This document shows positions 1 to 11,674 of a DNA stretch of 64,000 nucleotides, piece by piece (positions within the stretch are counted from its first letter, which is position 1; each line of letters begins with the position of its first letter). Location: the NCBI GenBank assembly GCA_964017195.1, contig OZ024894.1:4924347-4988346 (forward strand). The letters run 5' to 3'. A program made the translations under genes and the position numbers. The stretch is from Siderastrea radians (taxonomy: Eukaryota; Cnidaria; Anthozoa; Scleractinia; Rhizangiidae). Under the pieces are notes generated by a model that was given only the letters and a program-made list of their open reading frames with translations, was not told the DNA's origin and did not search any database.

Positions 1-435
1 CTCAAGCGACGTGCGGACCAGGGTTGCAGCGGAACACAACAAAGATGAAGTCCTCGAAGGCAAATTTTAAAGAAACCTCTTTTCCAAAAGCGACGGCGGT
101 CATGCCAAGAAAAACACCGGTTGCCCAAAAGCACCGCGATTTCCCGCCAAAAAAGATGGCATTCTCCACCCCCGTCGCGTTGCCTTGGGACTCCCCTCCC
201 CCTCCCCCAGAGTCTATACGGACTTGCGTGCGGACGTACTCTGACGTCCCAACCAAAATCTCTCGCTTCGATAGGTTACCAGATTTGCTTACCCATGGTG
301 CTCCGCCCTGCGACCTTGCGGCCTTGGGCCGCAAAGGAGCTCCGCTACTAATAAATAACATATTCGTTATTTCACCTTTGCTTTTGTCACCTAAGACTCG
401 CTATCAAGCTGAATTTTAATTGTGGAAGAGTTACA
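1..435. other. 5' edge, no gene recognised
   Basis: Two overlapping open frames run through this stretch, one on each strand (119 aa on minus, 131 aa on plus). Neither resembles a family I know, neither has convincing splice context, and both run into low-complexity proline/glycine-rich translations of a C-rich tract near 190-210. A GC-rich short palindrome (ccttgcggcc/ggccgcaaag type) lies near 312-336. I treat it as noncoding flank or unclassified repeat. Confidence 0.4.
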
Positions 436-2069
436 TGGCGCCGTTTACCATTCCATCTGCCTTAATCACATATGCCATCTTTTCTATCATGGTGTCTATT
501 TTAAAACAAAAAGAAAAATTCATGCACTCACAGCCTGTTATGCTCCAATGCATCTTTCTTGTAAACTTTAGTTGTCACAATACACACAAATGTCATCCAT
601 GGTTCTGCTATTTGTACGTATCGCTGTAAATTAGGACAACAACATTCCAGACAATCTGAAAGTGTCCACAGAAGTGTGAATCAATTTTCCTCGGATCCCC
701 TTTTTTGTCCTACTCATCTTTAGCCTGTAGATGTGTTGTGGAGGGGGATGGGGGCTGGAAGTGAAGGGGCACTTCCTCGACCACAGCTCTCACCTTCTTG
801 CGCCTTACTGTTAAAAATATATTCCAGCCATCCGCAACTATGTTCCTGTAACCTTTTCTCCTATACTAAAAAGCGTAATTCCTCAATGAAAAGACTCTTT
901 TTTATGAAAAATGTCCTTTGGACTGCACTAGACCATAAAACATTTCAGTTGATTTCCAACTTTATACTGACTTTACAACCCAACCCCAACGCTCCCCCCC
1001 CCACCCCCCACAAAAAAAATTTAGCAAAAATTAGAATCCGTTGCATGCTACGTGGTTACTTTTTTTTTTTTTTAGTATAATGGGAGTGGATCCTGGACCT
1101 ATTTATCCAGCGATGCCTGAACCTGAATGGGCCAAGCCAAGAGACAAGAATGCACCTTCAAAGGTATGAAATATGCCCTAACTAATGTCTGTTGTTATCT
1201 ACACAATAAAGCAATTGCTCTACCAAGTCAACTCCTAGGTCAATGAGATGCAAAAGCCAAAAGCCAATGAGATGCAAAGCGCCAAGATGGCCAAGAATTC
1301 GTGTATGAGTAAGGGAAGTCAGTTTAAATCTCCGAGATCTTATTTCCTTTCATAATACTACTGCATTGTTTAGGTGATGGTCGTTCATTACTTGCTTTTT
1401 TGTTCTATTAAGGATAACAATCAGGATATAATTGCTGCCTTGAAGAAAACTGCATTTGTTGTTGGTACAGCACTGATTTGTTTTGCAGCAGCAGGAAACA
1501 CTATCACATGGATAGGCCTATTTTACGTCTATATTTCTCATTTAGTTTTTAGTGTTGACTTCACGGAGAAAATTCTTATGCTTAGGGGAGGGGTGCGTGG
1601 GGATATGGCGACAAGACTTTTCCGCTTTTCGCTTTCCGCGTCCTTCTGATCCCTACAGGCCCTTAATTCCCATTCTTTCCACTAGCTGATAATTAAGATC
1701 CAAAGGTACTCAGGTAGTCAGCACCAACACTATCTGATCCCTTGATGTCTTCCATCTTTATATTTTAACTTTGAAAAAACATATCCCAACGCATAAGTCT
1801 ATTATTCGAAACCCTGCCACTGTTCATATACTTAAGTTTATAAACTGGAAAGACCACAGCGACAAGGCGCTGAGAGTTGCCGGATCTTAAGTAGACCTGG
1901 ATCAGTAAAACATTTGAAGTAAAAATATATATACGGAACGACTGATCCTTACGGCAGTTAAAGAAACGAAGACACAGAAGACGAGATACGTAAAGCAAAA
2001 AAATGTATGAAACAAAAAATTGCCCGATATTTCGGTTTGCAAAACAAACCTTCTTCAGCCCCTGGCAAA

Positions 2070-2163
2070 AAGGAGAAATTGATCTCCTCCGAAAACTGCA
2101 TGGATTTTCTTCCACTTCCCTTGCCAGAAATCACCAGAAGCCCTCCAGAGATGTTCCACATGC
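2070..2163 (-). pseudogene. Inverted exon 3 of the FAXDC2-like copy
   Basis: Read on the minus strand, this segment encodes residues matching HVERFWGASGDFWQGQWKKI of the intact gene, with changes such as HVEHLWRASGDFWQGKWKKI. An acceptor-like atag precedes it at the right phase. Nucleotide similarity to 12259-12350 is high up to the caatttctcc motif and then ends. The neighbouring exons 1, 2, 5, 6 and 7 are on the plus strand, so this exon was flipped locally after the duplication. Confidence 0.85.
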
Positions 2164-2496
2164 CTATGACAAAATTCACGTACAGCTTAGAATTATGTCT
2201 TTAGGGAAATGTTTCATAAGCATAAGAAATTACGTAAAGATAGGGGATTGGGTGGGTGGGGGGGGGGGGAGAGTAGATTAACCCAGGTGGAATAGGGCTG
2301 GTAAGGCTATGAGAAGGCTATAAAATACCACAGCCCCACGCCAACCTATGATTAGGCTTTTAACAAGAAACTTTCGCCTGCCTGTTAGCCCACGGAAAGG
2401 CAGTTCCGCTGTTGAGTAGTGCGTTTGTTCAATCGTTAACAAGAGCCAGAACCAAGAGGTAAGTGCTAAAAGCCAGACTGTGCAACAAAACCGTCG

Positions 2497-2696
2497 NNNN
2501 NNNNNNNNNNNNNNNNNNNNNNNNNNNNNNNNNNNNNNNNNNNNNNNNNNNNNNNNNNNNNNNNNNNNNNNNNNNNNNNNNNNNNNNNNNNNNNNNNNNN
2601 NNNNNNNNNNNNNNNNNNNNNNNNNNNNNNNNNNNNNNNNNNNNNNNNNNNNNNNNNNNNNNNNNNNNNNNNNNNNNNNNNNNNNNNNNNNNNNNN
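2497..2696. other. Assembly gap (200 N)
   Basis: Exactly 200 ambiguous bases. A round number usually marks a scaffold gap of estimated or arbitrary size, so the distance between the inverted exon 3 and the Gypsy fragment is not reliable, and missing sequence may lie here. Confidence 0.97.
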
Positions 2697-3345
2697 TTGT
2701 GAGTCCTTCACTGATGTGCCCACGGGTCTGGGTGCTAACCGCTTAACGATGTGAAGCGTGCTGAATTCATGGACCTGGCGGCCCATTTTCTAGGTCTGGT
2801 CACCGAGGCCCTGACACAACGAATCTGGTCCGGCACCATATCAAGGTTACGTCGGATAACCTAGTTAGATGGACACCGTATCCTGTTCGTTACATGCAGC
2901 TTGAGAGAAACCCTGGAAAACTACATTGACGACATGATCAAGATGACAACCATTAGGGAATCCTTTTCACCCTACGCGTCACTTATGGTGGTTGCTAAGA
3001 AAAAGGATAACACTGACAGACTTTGCGTAGACCACAGGAACAAGCTGACAATGTTTGATCCCGAACCAGTGCCTACCGTGGAGGACTTATTCCAGAAACT
3101 GAGTGGTGACAAGTAAATTCCAAGATTGACCTCAGCAAAGGGTATTGGCAGATCACTATATCAGAGGAAGATATTCCGAAGACCACTTTTGCTACCCCTG
3201 ACGGATCGCAAGAGATCTTGAAGATACCCTTTGGAATGGATAATTCGGCGCTTACACTAAAACGCCTTTTAAAGAAATTGATGAAGTGTTGGACAACGTG
3301 AATTTTTACTGGGACGATATTTTGGTCCACACCCATACGTGGGAA
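2697..3345 (+). mobile_element. Ty3/Gypsy LTR retrotransposon fragment (reverse transcriptase)
   Basis: Translated in pieces, the segment gives the pre-RT FTDVP motif (near 2704), a stretch like HIKVTSD and RWTPYPV (2837-2885), then SPYASLMVVAKKKDN and a CVDHR motif typical of Gypsy RT. It continues with KIDLSKGYWQITISEED, TTFATPDG, IPFGM and the catalytic box variant YWDD (near 3308-3320) followed by ILVHTHTWEKHL. At least two frame changes and several stops break it (for example a TAA straight after the SGDK segment at 3114-3116). No LTRs, RNase H or integrase are visible; the N gap cuts off the 5' side. It is a dead fragment lying where exon 4 of the FAXDC2-like copy should be. Confidence 0.88.
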
Positions 3346-3429
3346 AAACATCTTGCGAGCTGTTCAAGCGACAGTCACAAGCTGTTTTGGCAATCAGACC
3401 TATAGTAAGTACATATTTGGGGTAGACAA

Positions 3430-3723
3430 TGTTAGATTTTCTTGGTCACCAGTAGCCTGCGTAGCTGGCGGTATTGTTGGGTTTAGCGCGCACAAGCAAG
3501 GGGCGAAGCCGCTACAGCGAGCGGCGAAGCCGCGACAAACGAGCGGCGCAGCCGCGAGAACGAGCGGCGCAGCCGCGAGTGGCTTGGGGCGGAGGAGTTC
3601 CTCCGCCCCAAGCCACTCGCGGCTGCACCGCTCGTTTGTCGCGGCTTCGCCGCTTGCTTGTGCGCGCTAAACCCAACAATACCGCCAGCTACGCAGGCTA
3701 CTGGTGACCAAGAAAATCTAACA
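3430..3723. mobile_element. Foldback MITE with near full-length inverted arms
   Basis: The 294-bp segment is a hairpin: the first half beginning TGTTAGATTTTCTTGGTCAC returns as its reverse complement ending GTGACCAAGAAAATCTAACA. The arms include GTAGCCTGCGTAGCTGGCGG and GGGTTTAGCGCGCACAAGC. The loop-proximal part is GC-rich and made of degenerate repeats such as gagcggcg(a/c)agccgcga, with one more repeat on the left arm than on the right. There is no coding capacity. The structure is that of a foldback-type or MITE element. Confidence 0.88.
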
Positions 3724-5248
3724 GGTTTTAAGGTATCGCAAATTGATTTGTTGGTTGGTGCTCGTGAACACAATTTAGAAAATTTTTAAAATGGATGTAA
3801 TTTGTAGTTTGCTTCTTAGGGAACATGCCTTTGGGACTTAAGTATTTCTAGAACTGGAATACTTAGAAATAGTCTTAAAATAACCTGAGCTGAGCGCTAA
3901 AGAAAGGCTTGATATTATTTGTTCCCAGGTTGACCGTAAGAAGTTCATACGTGCGGTAAAGCTGGTGTTGTTTAACCAGATAGTAGTCGGAGGAGCTGTT
4001 TCTGTTGTCCTGTACCCTGTGTATGTATGGCGTGGCTGTTCATTCACTCCAGAGTTGCCTGGTTTTCACTCTGTGTTGCCAGTATTGCGACCCGAGAACA
4101 GCTTTACCTGTACCAGCGGCTCAAATACTAGCGTACAGTGGTGTACAAGTTAAGAAAAAACTTACAGTGTGTATCACCCCTCTGTCTACATGTTTCAATG
4201 ACCAACTTAGCCTTAAACTGAGAGCAAAATACCACAAAATTTGTGAATTCTTTTCCCCTTTTCTAGGTTTTTCCATCATCCTCGCATTTACCGGTACGTC
4301 CACAAGATTCATCACGAATGGACTGCCCCTTTCGGCATTGTTGCTCTATATACGCATCCTCTGGAACACCTTGTATCAACCATGGGCCCTGTCATCCTGG
4401 GACCTTTTATCATGGGCTCTCATATCGCTTCAGCCTGGATGTGGTATGTTGTCGCTGTTGTGAATGCAATCAACATACACAGCGGCTATCATTTCCCGTT
4501 TATGCCGTCACCTGAGGCCCACGAATTTCATCACCTCAGGTATGGGGCTACACTGCCTCCAGTTTTTTAATTGCAGATAACTTTCCTTTATCAGTTTTGA
4601 TTTGCATATCGACATACATTTTATTGTACTCATAATAGTTTCACTGTGTTTTCTTAACTTTCATTTCATTTTTTTCCTTTGTAGCACGTATTTTGAGAAA
4701 ACGTGACCAGAAAACCGCTCACTGAATAAATTGTCACCTTAAACCCGTGTCGCGTGATAGCAAAACTAATTAATTGATCGTATCTTGTGACTAGGTACAT
4801 CGTGCATGACGAATGTGACAAACCCGTATCCAAACAAACAAACATATCAGTAGCCAATAAATAAATACTGCCAACAACGCGTGTGACGACAAAATTAAAA
4901 GATGCGCCCAAATCAGTATCCCCAAAACGGTGCCCGTATTACTAGAACTGGACTTGCCCCAGGGGACACAAAAGAATGAGGCAGAAACTCATAAAAAGCA
5001 CAGGAACTGGGAATATTCAGCCCCCCCCCCCCCCACAATGACAGCCTAATAGTGTTGTTTGTCCCACTTTCTGCAGGGTTACACAGAACTTTGGTGTACT
5101 TGGGGTGTTGGACCGTCTCCACGGCACAGACAACATGTTCAGAAATTCAAGAGCTTATGACAGACACATTATGCTACTTGGCCTCACTCCACTGAAGCAA
5201 ACCTTCCCTGATAACCCCAAGAAGGGAAAAGCTAAGAAGAGAAAATAA

Positions 5249-8200
5249 AACTTGCTCGAATTATGGCTTGTTTTCTTTCAAATCTAACATGGTTTTAACA
5301 AGGCAATATATAGTTACTGAGTAAAATGCAACTATTGGTCTAGAACCTAACCTAACTTAAACCTTTTAGCTGAAGTTTATTTATGCTTTTAGCTGAATTT
5401 TGTCGCCTTTTTTTATTTTCATGCAACGGGATAAATTGACGTATTTTATAATTTTTAGTAAAGTATTGTATGCTTTTTCGTTTGGCCGGTGAATTGTATT
5501 GGAAACCGTGCAAAGGATTAAATTATCTTGAATATGACGGGACAACAAATGTTCAAACACTTTTTTTTCCTATTTTAATTGTTACTTGCTCATATCTGGC
5601 AAGGTATTATGTTTTAGACACTGTGATCAGGTTTTGTTGGTATCTAGCAATAAGCGGCTCGCAATGAGGATGTGCGGACTTTTGTTACGGTACATTTTGG
5701 GTTTATTTTGGGACTTAAAAAATATTAGTGTAAAAAACGAGCGTCCTAAACTATAATTAAACTTTCTTTCATATTCCAAAACAAAATTTACTTCATTTAT
5801 CCAGGAATACACTGTACAAATTAAGTTGTCTTTTTCAATTTTATTAGAAAACGATTTGAGCTGGTCAGCTGCTTAGTTTAAGGCTAGCACTCGTTAACAC
5901 TTTTTTTTAGCAAAGTCCGCAAAATAAAGAGTTTTCTACTCCTTATTAAAATCTAGGTCCGTTCGCCCTCCTTCTCACCTTTTAAGGTCTTTGTTCTCGT
6001 TTCAGTTATTTTCAAGCATAATTTCAATTTCAAACTAAAATCCTTTACAACAGAAACTTAGCTTAACTCACTATCTTCCAATCTAGCGAGATACATTCTT
6101 GTATCGCAATTCAGCTCTTGAGAAAAACTAAGATTTTCAAATTTTTGCACAAGTAAATAAACTGAGCCAAATCTGAATTTCTTTTGTTGTCTTAGCGAAA
6201 AGCAGCTGGAATCACTCTTTCCCTGCATGACAATACTGTTTGCAGTAGAATCAAACTTGTGAACTGTAATTACTCTAGCGAATTTCGCATAAATACGAGC
6301 AGTTTGTAAGCAATCTTCACTCTGAGTTAGGAGACCTGAGTAGTATTAAAGTACACTTGGCGCTTCATCTGTGGTCTTCGCTTGCTTCAAAATCTGTACC
6401 CTTACACTTTGAATAGGTTCTTTCGCCGATTGGTACCTCAGTCGGTGCAGGCGCGGGTTTTGGAAATTTGATTGGCAGCTGAGTGATTCGCTTATTATGA
6501 TTTCCACTACGATTGAAAAATGGAGACGTATATTCGCCTATAAGAATTAGAGTTCACAGGGTAATACTCAATTCCCGAAATGTAAACATGTATCTTGGAG
6601 TTCAGTGTGTAGATCCGACTTATATGATTCGCATACGACCAAAAAATGATAAAGAAAATTCACAGATGGTTTATCTGGCCCCAGTTGTTCAAAGAGCGGA
6701 TAACTTTATCCACTGAATAAGGCGTAATCCAGCAGATACAAAATGTGGGAAAATCTCTACATAGCCCTATGATTTATGAAAAGAGCAAGAGTGTATCCAT
6801 AAAGAGGTGTGTGACCTTATAAAAATTTGGCCAAATGTGGACGTTGAAGGAAAATTGCTCCGTTAGATAGCGACTTATCCACTGGGTAAAGTCATCCACT
6901 TTTTCAACAACTGGGACCTGACATTTTAGGAAGTCAGTATTTACTGTTTGGACTCATTTTATTGGCGAAATTCTTTCACTGTTCAGTGTTGCCTGGACAT
7001 GGGTGAGTAATGACCGTGGAATAATAATCGGGGTACCTTGTGTCCAAAACATCAGTCTGATGTGCTACAGTAAAATCGGCTTGACCATGACAGACCAAGA
7101 GCCAAGCCGATTTCACTGGGTTCGCTTTTTAGCTCGAGAATGAAATCACGGTTTTATGAGTCCGCTAGGATGTGCATGTCAGATGTAAGCTCAGATGCAA
7201 TTACTAACTGAAATCTGTTCATCTTGTAGTAGTCTTGATTTATAGCGGAGCTCCTCGAGCGCGGCGCCTCATACGTATACAATGCGTATGTCCATGCGAG
7301 CCGATTTAGATGATCATGACCTTTGCGACCGCGACGACGACGCTGACGACCGTCATACCATCCTTCTTGGCCGGAAAAGCGTCACTAAGTGTTCCTACCG
7401 AGAATATCGAAATAAATGAAACTCCTCCAACCCTCATATCTTGAAGTTGCAAACAATGTTTGATTAAACATCCGACAAAGAGAGTCCACATAACGCTTTT
7501 TGCGTATTACTGCTAAAACTAACACCGACACCACCCACATTCCGTTTCTGATTGGACGCTTTTTTCCGCTCGCGCAAGCCTTGCAAATTGTTGGCAGAGG
7601 TGGCTAAACGATCAAACATTTCTTCGTAAGGGGATCAAACGTGGAAAACCATTTAAATACAAAGTTAAGAGACGTGACTGAACGATGTAACATTTCTTCC
7701 AGTACGATGTTGGACGAAAATGTTTGATCGAACTTAGCCGGGGCTTTAGCGAATGGGCGTGTGATGTGATGCCGTCAGCATTTACCAGCCCTCATAAGAA
7801 CCAGACTGGTTCTTCATGTAAGCGTCATCAAGAGTCCCCATCAGTTGTTTTCCAATAAACTCCTCCAACGACCAACATCTTGGAAAAGTTAGCCAACAAA
7901 CCGTGTAACGTCATTTAGCCAGCCTTCAGTTACTTCTCTCAGACCCGCTTGAGATTTCGCGTTAACTTCTCCGGACTATGTCAGCCCACGAGCACGTGAC
8001 TTCCTGTGACTTCACTTCTCACGACTTCTCTGCCCAGAGAGCGGCCTCATTATCCGGTATCTCCTTAATGTTCGACCAAATAAATCCCGTAACCCTTCAA
8101 TTAGACGACTTTCCAGTTTTATCTCTGGAATGAACTGCCTAATTGGCGGTTAGTGTGACTACTGGGTCAGCTGGGTTCATTTGCCATACTGAAATTAGCT

Positions 8201-9699
8201 AAAATCGCGAAGTTTTGTAGGGATCTGATTCATTTTTGCCCGTAGTTTTGGCAAATTCAGTGCGGCAGACATCGATCTATTAATGAACCCGCTGAGTCAT
8301 CGACACGCTTTGTAAGTTTGTATATCGAGGCCAATACTGCAGGTTGTTCTCTACCATGTCTACTTGCTATTATTACAAATACCGTTTTCTTGTTTTATTT
8401 TTTTCCGGATAATCTTTCCAATTTATATTTTCAAATATTGTCTATTTTTTGTCTATTTTTTGGATGTTTATCTAACAGATACAAAGAATACCCTCAGAAG
8501 TGCCATAAGGAATTAGAAGTCCGGTGGAGGGCAACCTTTGACCAACCCGGCCCTCCCCTCAGCCGCCCCTTGGAGCGCGCGGAATTTCTATTGATCGCAG
8601 AGTTTTACGTCAGGTTGATACCCATTGTTTACATCATTGGTTAGAACTACTTCATCCAGTTCATCTGATTCGATGTTTTCATGTTGCCTCGTTACCTCTC
8701 TGTCTGTCTTTTATAGCTTAAATACTTCAAATTTAATCCAAAGAGTCGCACAAATACCAATCGCCATATTGGGAATATTGGGCAGATCGTCGTCGGACTT
8801 TGGACCCTGTTATGTCACATGACCGACAGAACTAAACAAACCAAGAATTGAATCGACGCCAATCGACGGATGATTCGCGAAGGACGACAGTGAAAGACAA
8901 GATTGGTTGGTATCAGTTTACCTGTTGAAGGAAAGGCAGTGGTGGACGGTGTAGTGGTCAAAAGGCAACAGGATAAAGTAAGTTTCATTTGTGATGAATG
9001 TTCGTTGTTTCAGTGACGAGCAAACGAACTTCCCGCAGACCACATCACCTGTTTTGAATCTCCTTCCAGCAAACTGTTCACTCAAAACATAGCGGATAAT
9101 ATCGTCTTTCTCTTGAGTTTGCAGCTAAAGTAGGGGAAGTTTTTTAAAGTTTATGTTTGCATTCAATCCTTCTACAAATTCTGCAGGCATTTACTTTGCT
9201 GCTTGTGTGTTTTGAGGGTTAACTAATGATTAAGCTTACATAATTAGCGAGAGGAAAATGGCGGAATTTCCAGTGTTTTGATCATTGTCCAAATATATGA
9301 AGTCATTTGCGAATGTTTGACTTAGTGTGCTTTAGATATAAGACTTTCGTTAGAGCAATTGAATCTTATTTCAATATTGGAGATTTATATTCGACATTTA
9401 TAGAAGAATCTTGGGTTGAGGATGCAGACATGGTAGTCGTTTTCGAGATGAATGAAAATTTTATATTGACAAAGATGGAGGAATTAGTCAGTTCTGTGCC
9501 CTCTGATCAGAACGTCAATTGAGTTTAGTAGTTTATCGTCATGAATTCTTTTCAACGGCAAATTAGTTTTCTAAACAGTGATTACATTTGATGGCAAACA
9601 GAGAAACGAGAAAGCTTCTAAATACATGTGCTGTGCAAAACTTTCGTGGCGTGTCTGGAACAACTCAGATGGGGGCGTATTGGGGGAGGGTCGCATGCA
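5249..9699. other. Spacer between the duplicated FAXDC2-like units
   Basis: AT-rich sequence without a convincing gene. Open frames (for example 6513-6716, 8318-8644, 9307-9522) are short, unrelated to families I know, and lack splice support. One MITE is at 6675-6920. The block around 8860-8980 (gaaggacgacagtgaaag through ggataaag, followed by gtaagttt) looks like a possible noncoding first exon with a donor for the downstream gene; that is only a guess. Confidence 0.5.
6675..6920. mobile_element. MITE with CCCAGTTGTTCAAA-type inverted ends
   Basis: The left end reads CTGGCCCCAGTTGTTCAAAG and the right end reads TTTTTCAACAACTGGGACCTG reversed and complemented, giving about 18 bp of terminal inverted repeat. 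The subterminal parts repeat variants of gataactttatccactg in inverted orientation (tatccactgggtaaagtcat on the right). At about 246 bp and without an open frame, it is a non-autonomous DNA transposon. Confidence 0.82.
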
Positions 9700-9923
9700 G
9701 GGCGCCGTTTACCATTCCCTCTGCCTTATTACACATATGAGATCTTTTCTATTTTGAAACAAAAGGTAAATATCAGGTTATGCTCATTACGATATGCACA
9801 AACGCAGCATTCTCGTAGCACTGCTTTCCAAGCTGTTATGAACATTCCTGAAATTATTTTAATACAAAGAAAGGACATTCAAGGTCACCCAAGGTTCTGT
9901 TGTTATGTGTTTATCACTGTTAA

Positions 9924-11281
9924 GGGGGGAGACTCTTAACTACCATATTGTTGTTATGGGAAGTTCCTAATCATCATATCCTGGAAACCCTAACTTCCAC
10001 AGATAAGCTGCCTTGCCATGTTTGTTTCTTGAAATTCGCTTTCTTAAAGAAGCTATGATGTCATAAGTACGTGAATTTATACATTTTGTACAGTAGTTTT
10101 TCTGTTCTTTATATCAGATTATAAAGAAGGCTGAGTTATGTTCGATTTGCAAAAAAAAAAGTGGAACCCACCTCGTTTCCTCCAAGTTTTACGGATTTTT
10201 CTTTTTAACGCATGGTTGGGGACTGGCACTAGCTACACACGCAATGTCGATTTTTAAAATTATGTTCATCCTCATACATTTCACCAATCTAGTAGTACAA
10301 AATGCTGCAAAACAGCATATCACAAAATACCATTCACAAAAATCCCTTAGCAACAATGGCAGATCTGTAGTTAAAGACTCTCTGTCGACTGCAATGCAGT
10401 GGGCGCGTTTGTTTATGTTTTGATTCCTTTGGAGAGAGAACATTGTGATAAAATGGCTAGATTTGAGCCCTTTAGCAGCCAAGAAAGGAAATGAAGGTGT
10501 TCACTTCGTTAGGTGTATACATTTTGTCAATAGAAAGAGCTAAATTTTATGGTTTATAAGTCTTGCAGATGACTGTAATAAAATACGATTCATCGTTGAC
10601 TGACATTACACGTCACGCAGTCAGAGAAATATTTTCAAATTGACATAGCGCATTTGGTTTTTAGTGTATCGGATCATGAGTTCTCTCATTCATTTATGTT
10701 CCACAGCACTTTTACCTTAATATACCCCTCTTTAAAATTTCGAAAGGAGTGTAGAGTAAAAGCAATTGACATTACTTTATTTTATCACTAACGGTTGTCA
10801 CCCGCAGGGTTTGTTGAATACTCAGTCACGTCCGATCTACAGAAACATTTATTACTGTAGTCAGTTTGATATTCACTCACATTTGGTACCACATAACCAT
10901 AAGAATTCTGTTATGTTTCCCTATGAACTTACTGGATTGTCCATAGCCACATTATTCTGATATGAGGTATAAATAAAAACTTCCCGCATGGTCTCGCTTG
11001 TCGGTTGAGAGCTGTGCGAAACATCGAGTGTCCGAATGTCGCTTTTGTGAGCCGAAGAATAAAACATTTTTCAAATCAACACTGCTCCAATAGTTCCCTG
11101 ATAAATTTCGTAGCTCCATAAGAAAATCTCTATCCATTCTACGGAAGGATGACTTGGATGAAGGCAGATTTCCACATCCTTCAAATGCCGACGCAAAACT
11201 TTGGGGTTTCGTGGTCCACGAAACTTCCGGTTAGGCGCGCATTGCATTGTGGTCGACAGAGAGTCTTTAAGAGTCTCCCCC
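9924..11281. mobile_element. Non-autonomous DNA transposon at a TTAA-like target
   Basis: The left end is GGGGGGAGACTCTTAAC and the right end is TTTAAGAGTCTCCCCC, about 15 bp of terminal inverted repeat. TTAA precedes the left end (9920-9923) and TTGA follows the right end (11282-11285), consistent with a mutated TTAA duplication. The unfilled site is seen in the upstream duplicate near 620-640, where the flanks join directly. A second inverted pair lies inside: 10371-10405 (ttaaagactctctgtcgac) against 11236-11270. No transposase frame is recognisable. TTAA targets are typical of piggyBac-like elements, but without a transposase the family is inference. Confidence 0.68.
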
Positions 11282-11674
11282 TTGACTAGGACAACACATT
11301 CCAAACAACCTGAAAGTGTCCACAGTGATTCTCTTTGTTAATCCCACTCCTCTTCAGTCTGTATGTGTATGGGGGCTGGGTGTGTGAAGAAGGGGTGGGG
11401 GGGGGGGGCAAGGAATGAGCTAGCTGCTTCTCATGCTCTCTGCTTTTGGTTCCAACCCCTCCCTTTGAAACTCTTTCATCTTTACACTTTACTGTTGAAA
11501 AAAAGTGTAGTGTTGCAGCCATCTCAGAACAATGTTAATCAACACACTCATGCTCTTCAGCCACTTCCTCTGTCCTGAGTTCTTCCCCCCCCCCCCCAAC
11601 TCTGTGAATCAGTCGCATGCTACATAGCTAGTGGGTTGTTACTGAAACAAACTTAACTTTTGTACTTTTTTAGC

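Larger units (their letters stand above)
1080..5248 (+). pseudogene. FAXDC2-like fatty acid hydroxylase, rearranged upstream copy
   Basis: Remnants of a fatty acid hydroxylase superfamily gene, compared exon by exon with the intact copy at 11675-15418. Exon 1 is 1080-1163 (28 codons, intact). Exon 2 is 1413-1510 (98 nt, same length and phase as in the intact copy), but the base after its end makes the donor GA instead of GT. Exon 3 is found only on the opposite strand (2070-2163). Exon 4 is not visible; the N gap and a Gypsy fragment occupy its place. Exon 5 starts at 3929, and similarity stops near 4078, before the segment that encodes the first histidine of box 1. Exon 6 (4267-4539, 273 nt) and exon 7 (5077-5248, 172 nt) are intact in frame and keep HKIHHEW and HEFHH. 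Without exon 4, with an inverted exon 3 and a truncated exon 5, no normal diiron hydroxylase can be made. The clean exons 6-7 suggest recent decay. Part of the damage could in principle be misassembly around the N gap. Confidence 0.85.
436..5275 (+). other. Upstream unit of a tandem segmental duplication
   Basis: This block aligns by eye with 9700-15440. The shared sequence starts at the gcgccgtttaccattcc motif (436 and about 9703). It continues through the 5' flank (for example gacaacaacattccagacaa here against gacaacacattccaaacaac near 11290) and all recognisable FAXDC2-like exons, and it ends just after the stop codon. The two units are in the same orientation about 10 kb apart. The upstream unit carries the rearrangements: an inverted exon 3, a lost exon 4 and retroelement debris. 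The downstream unit carries an insertion at 9924-11281 that is absent here. Confidence 0.8.

Noticed and set aside
2..361. 119-aa minus-strand frame at the window edge
   Set aside because: No recognised family, overlaps an equally long plus-strand frame, glycine run from a homopolymer-like tract.
2463..2786. Frames spanning the 200-N gap
   Set aside because: The residues are undefined; the frame exists only because N cannot make a stop codon.
4005..4463. 152-aa plus frame across the broken FAXDC2-like copy
   Set aside because: It reads exon 6 in the wrong frame; the correct frame gives HHPRIYRYVHKIHHEW and matches the intact copy.
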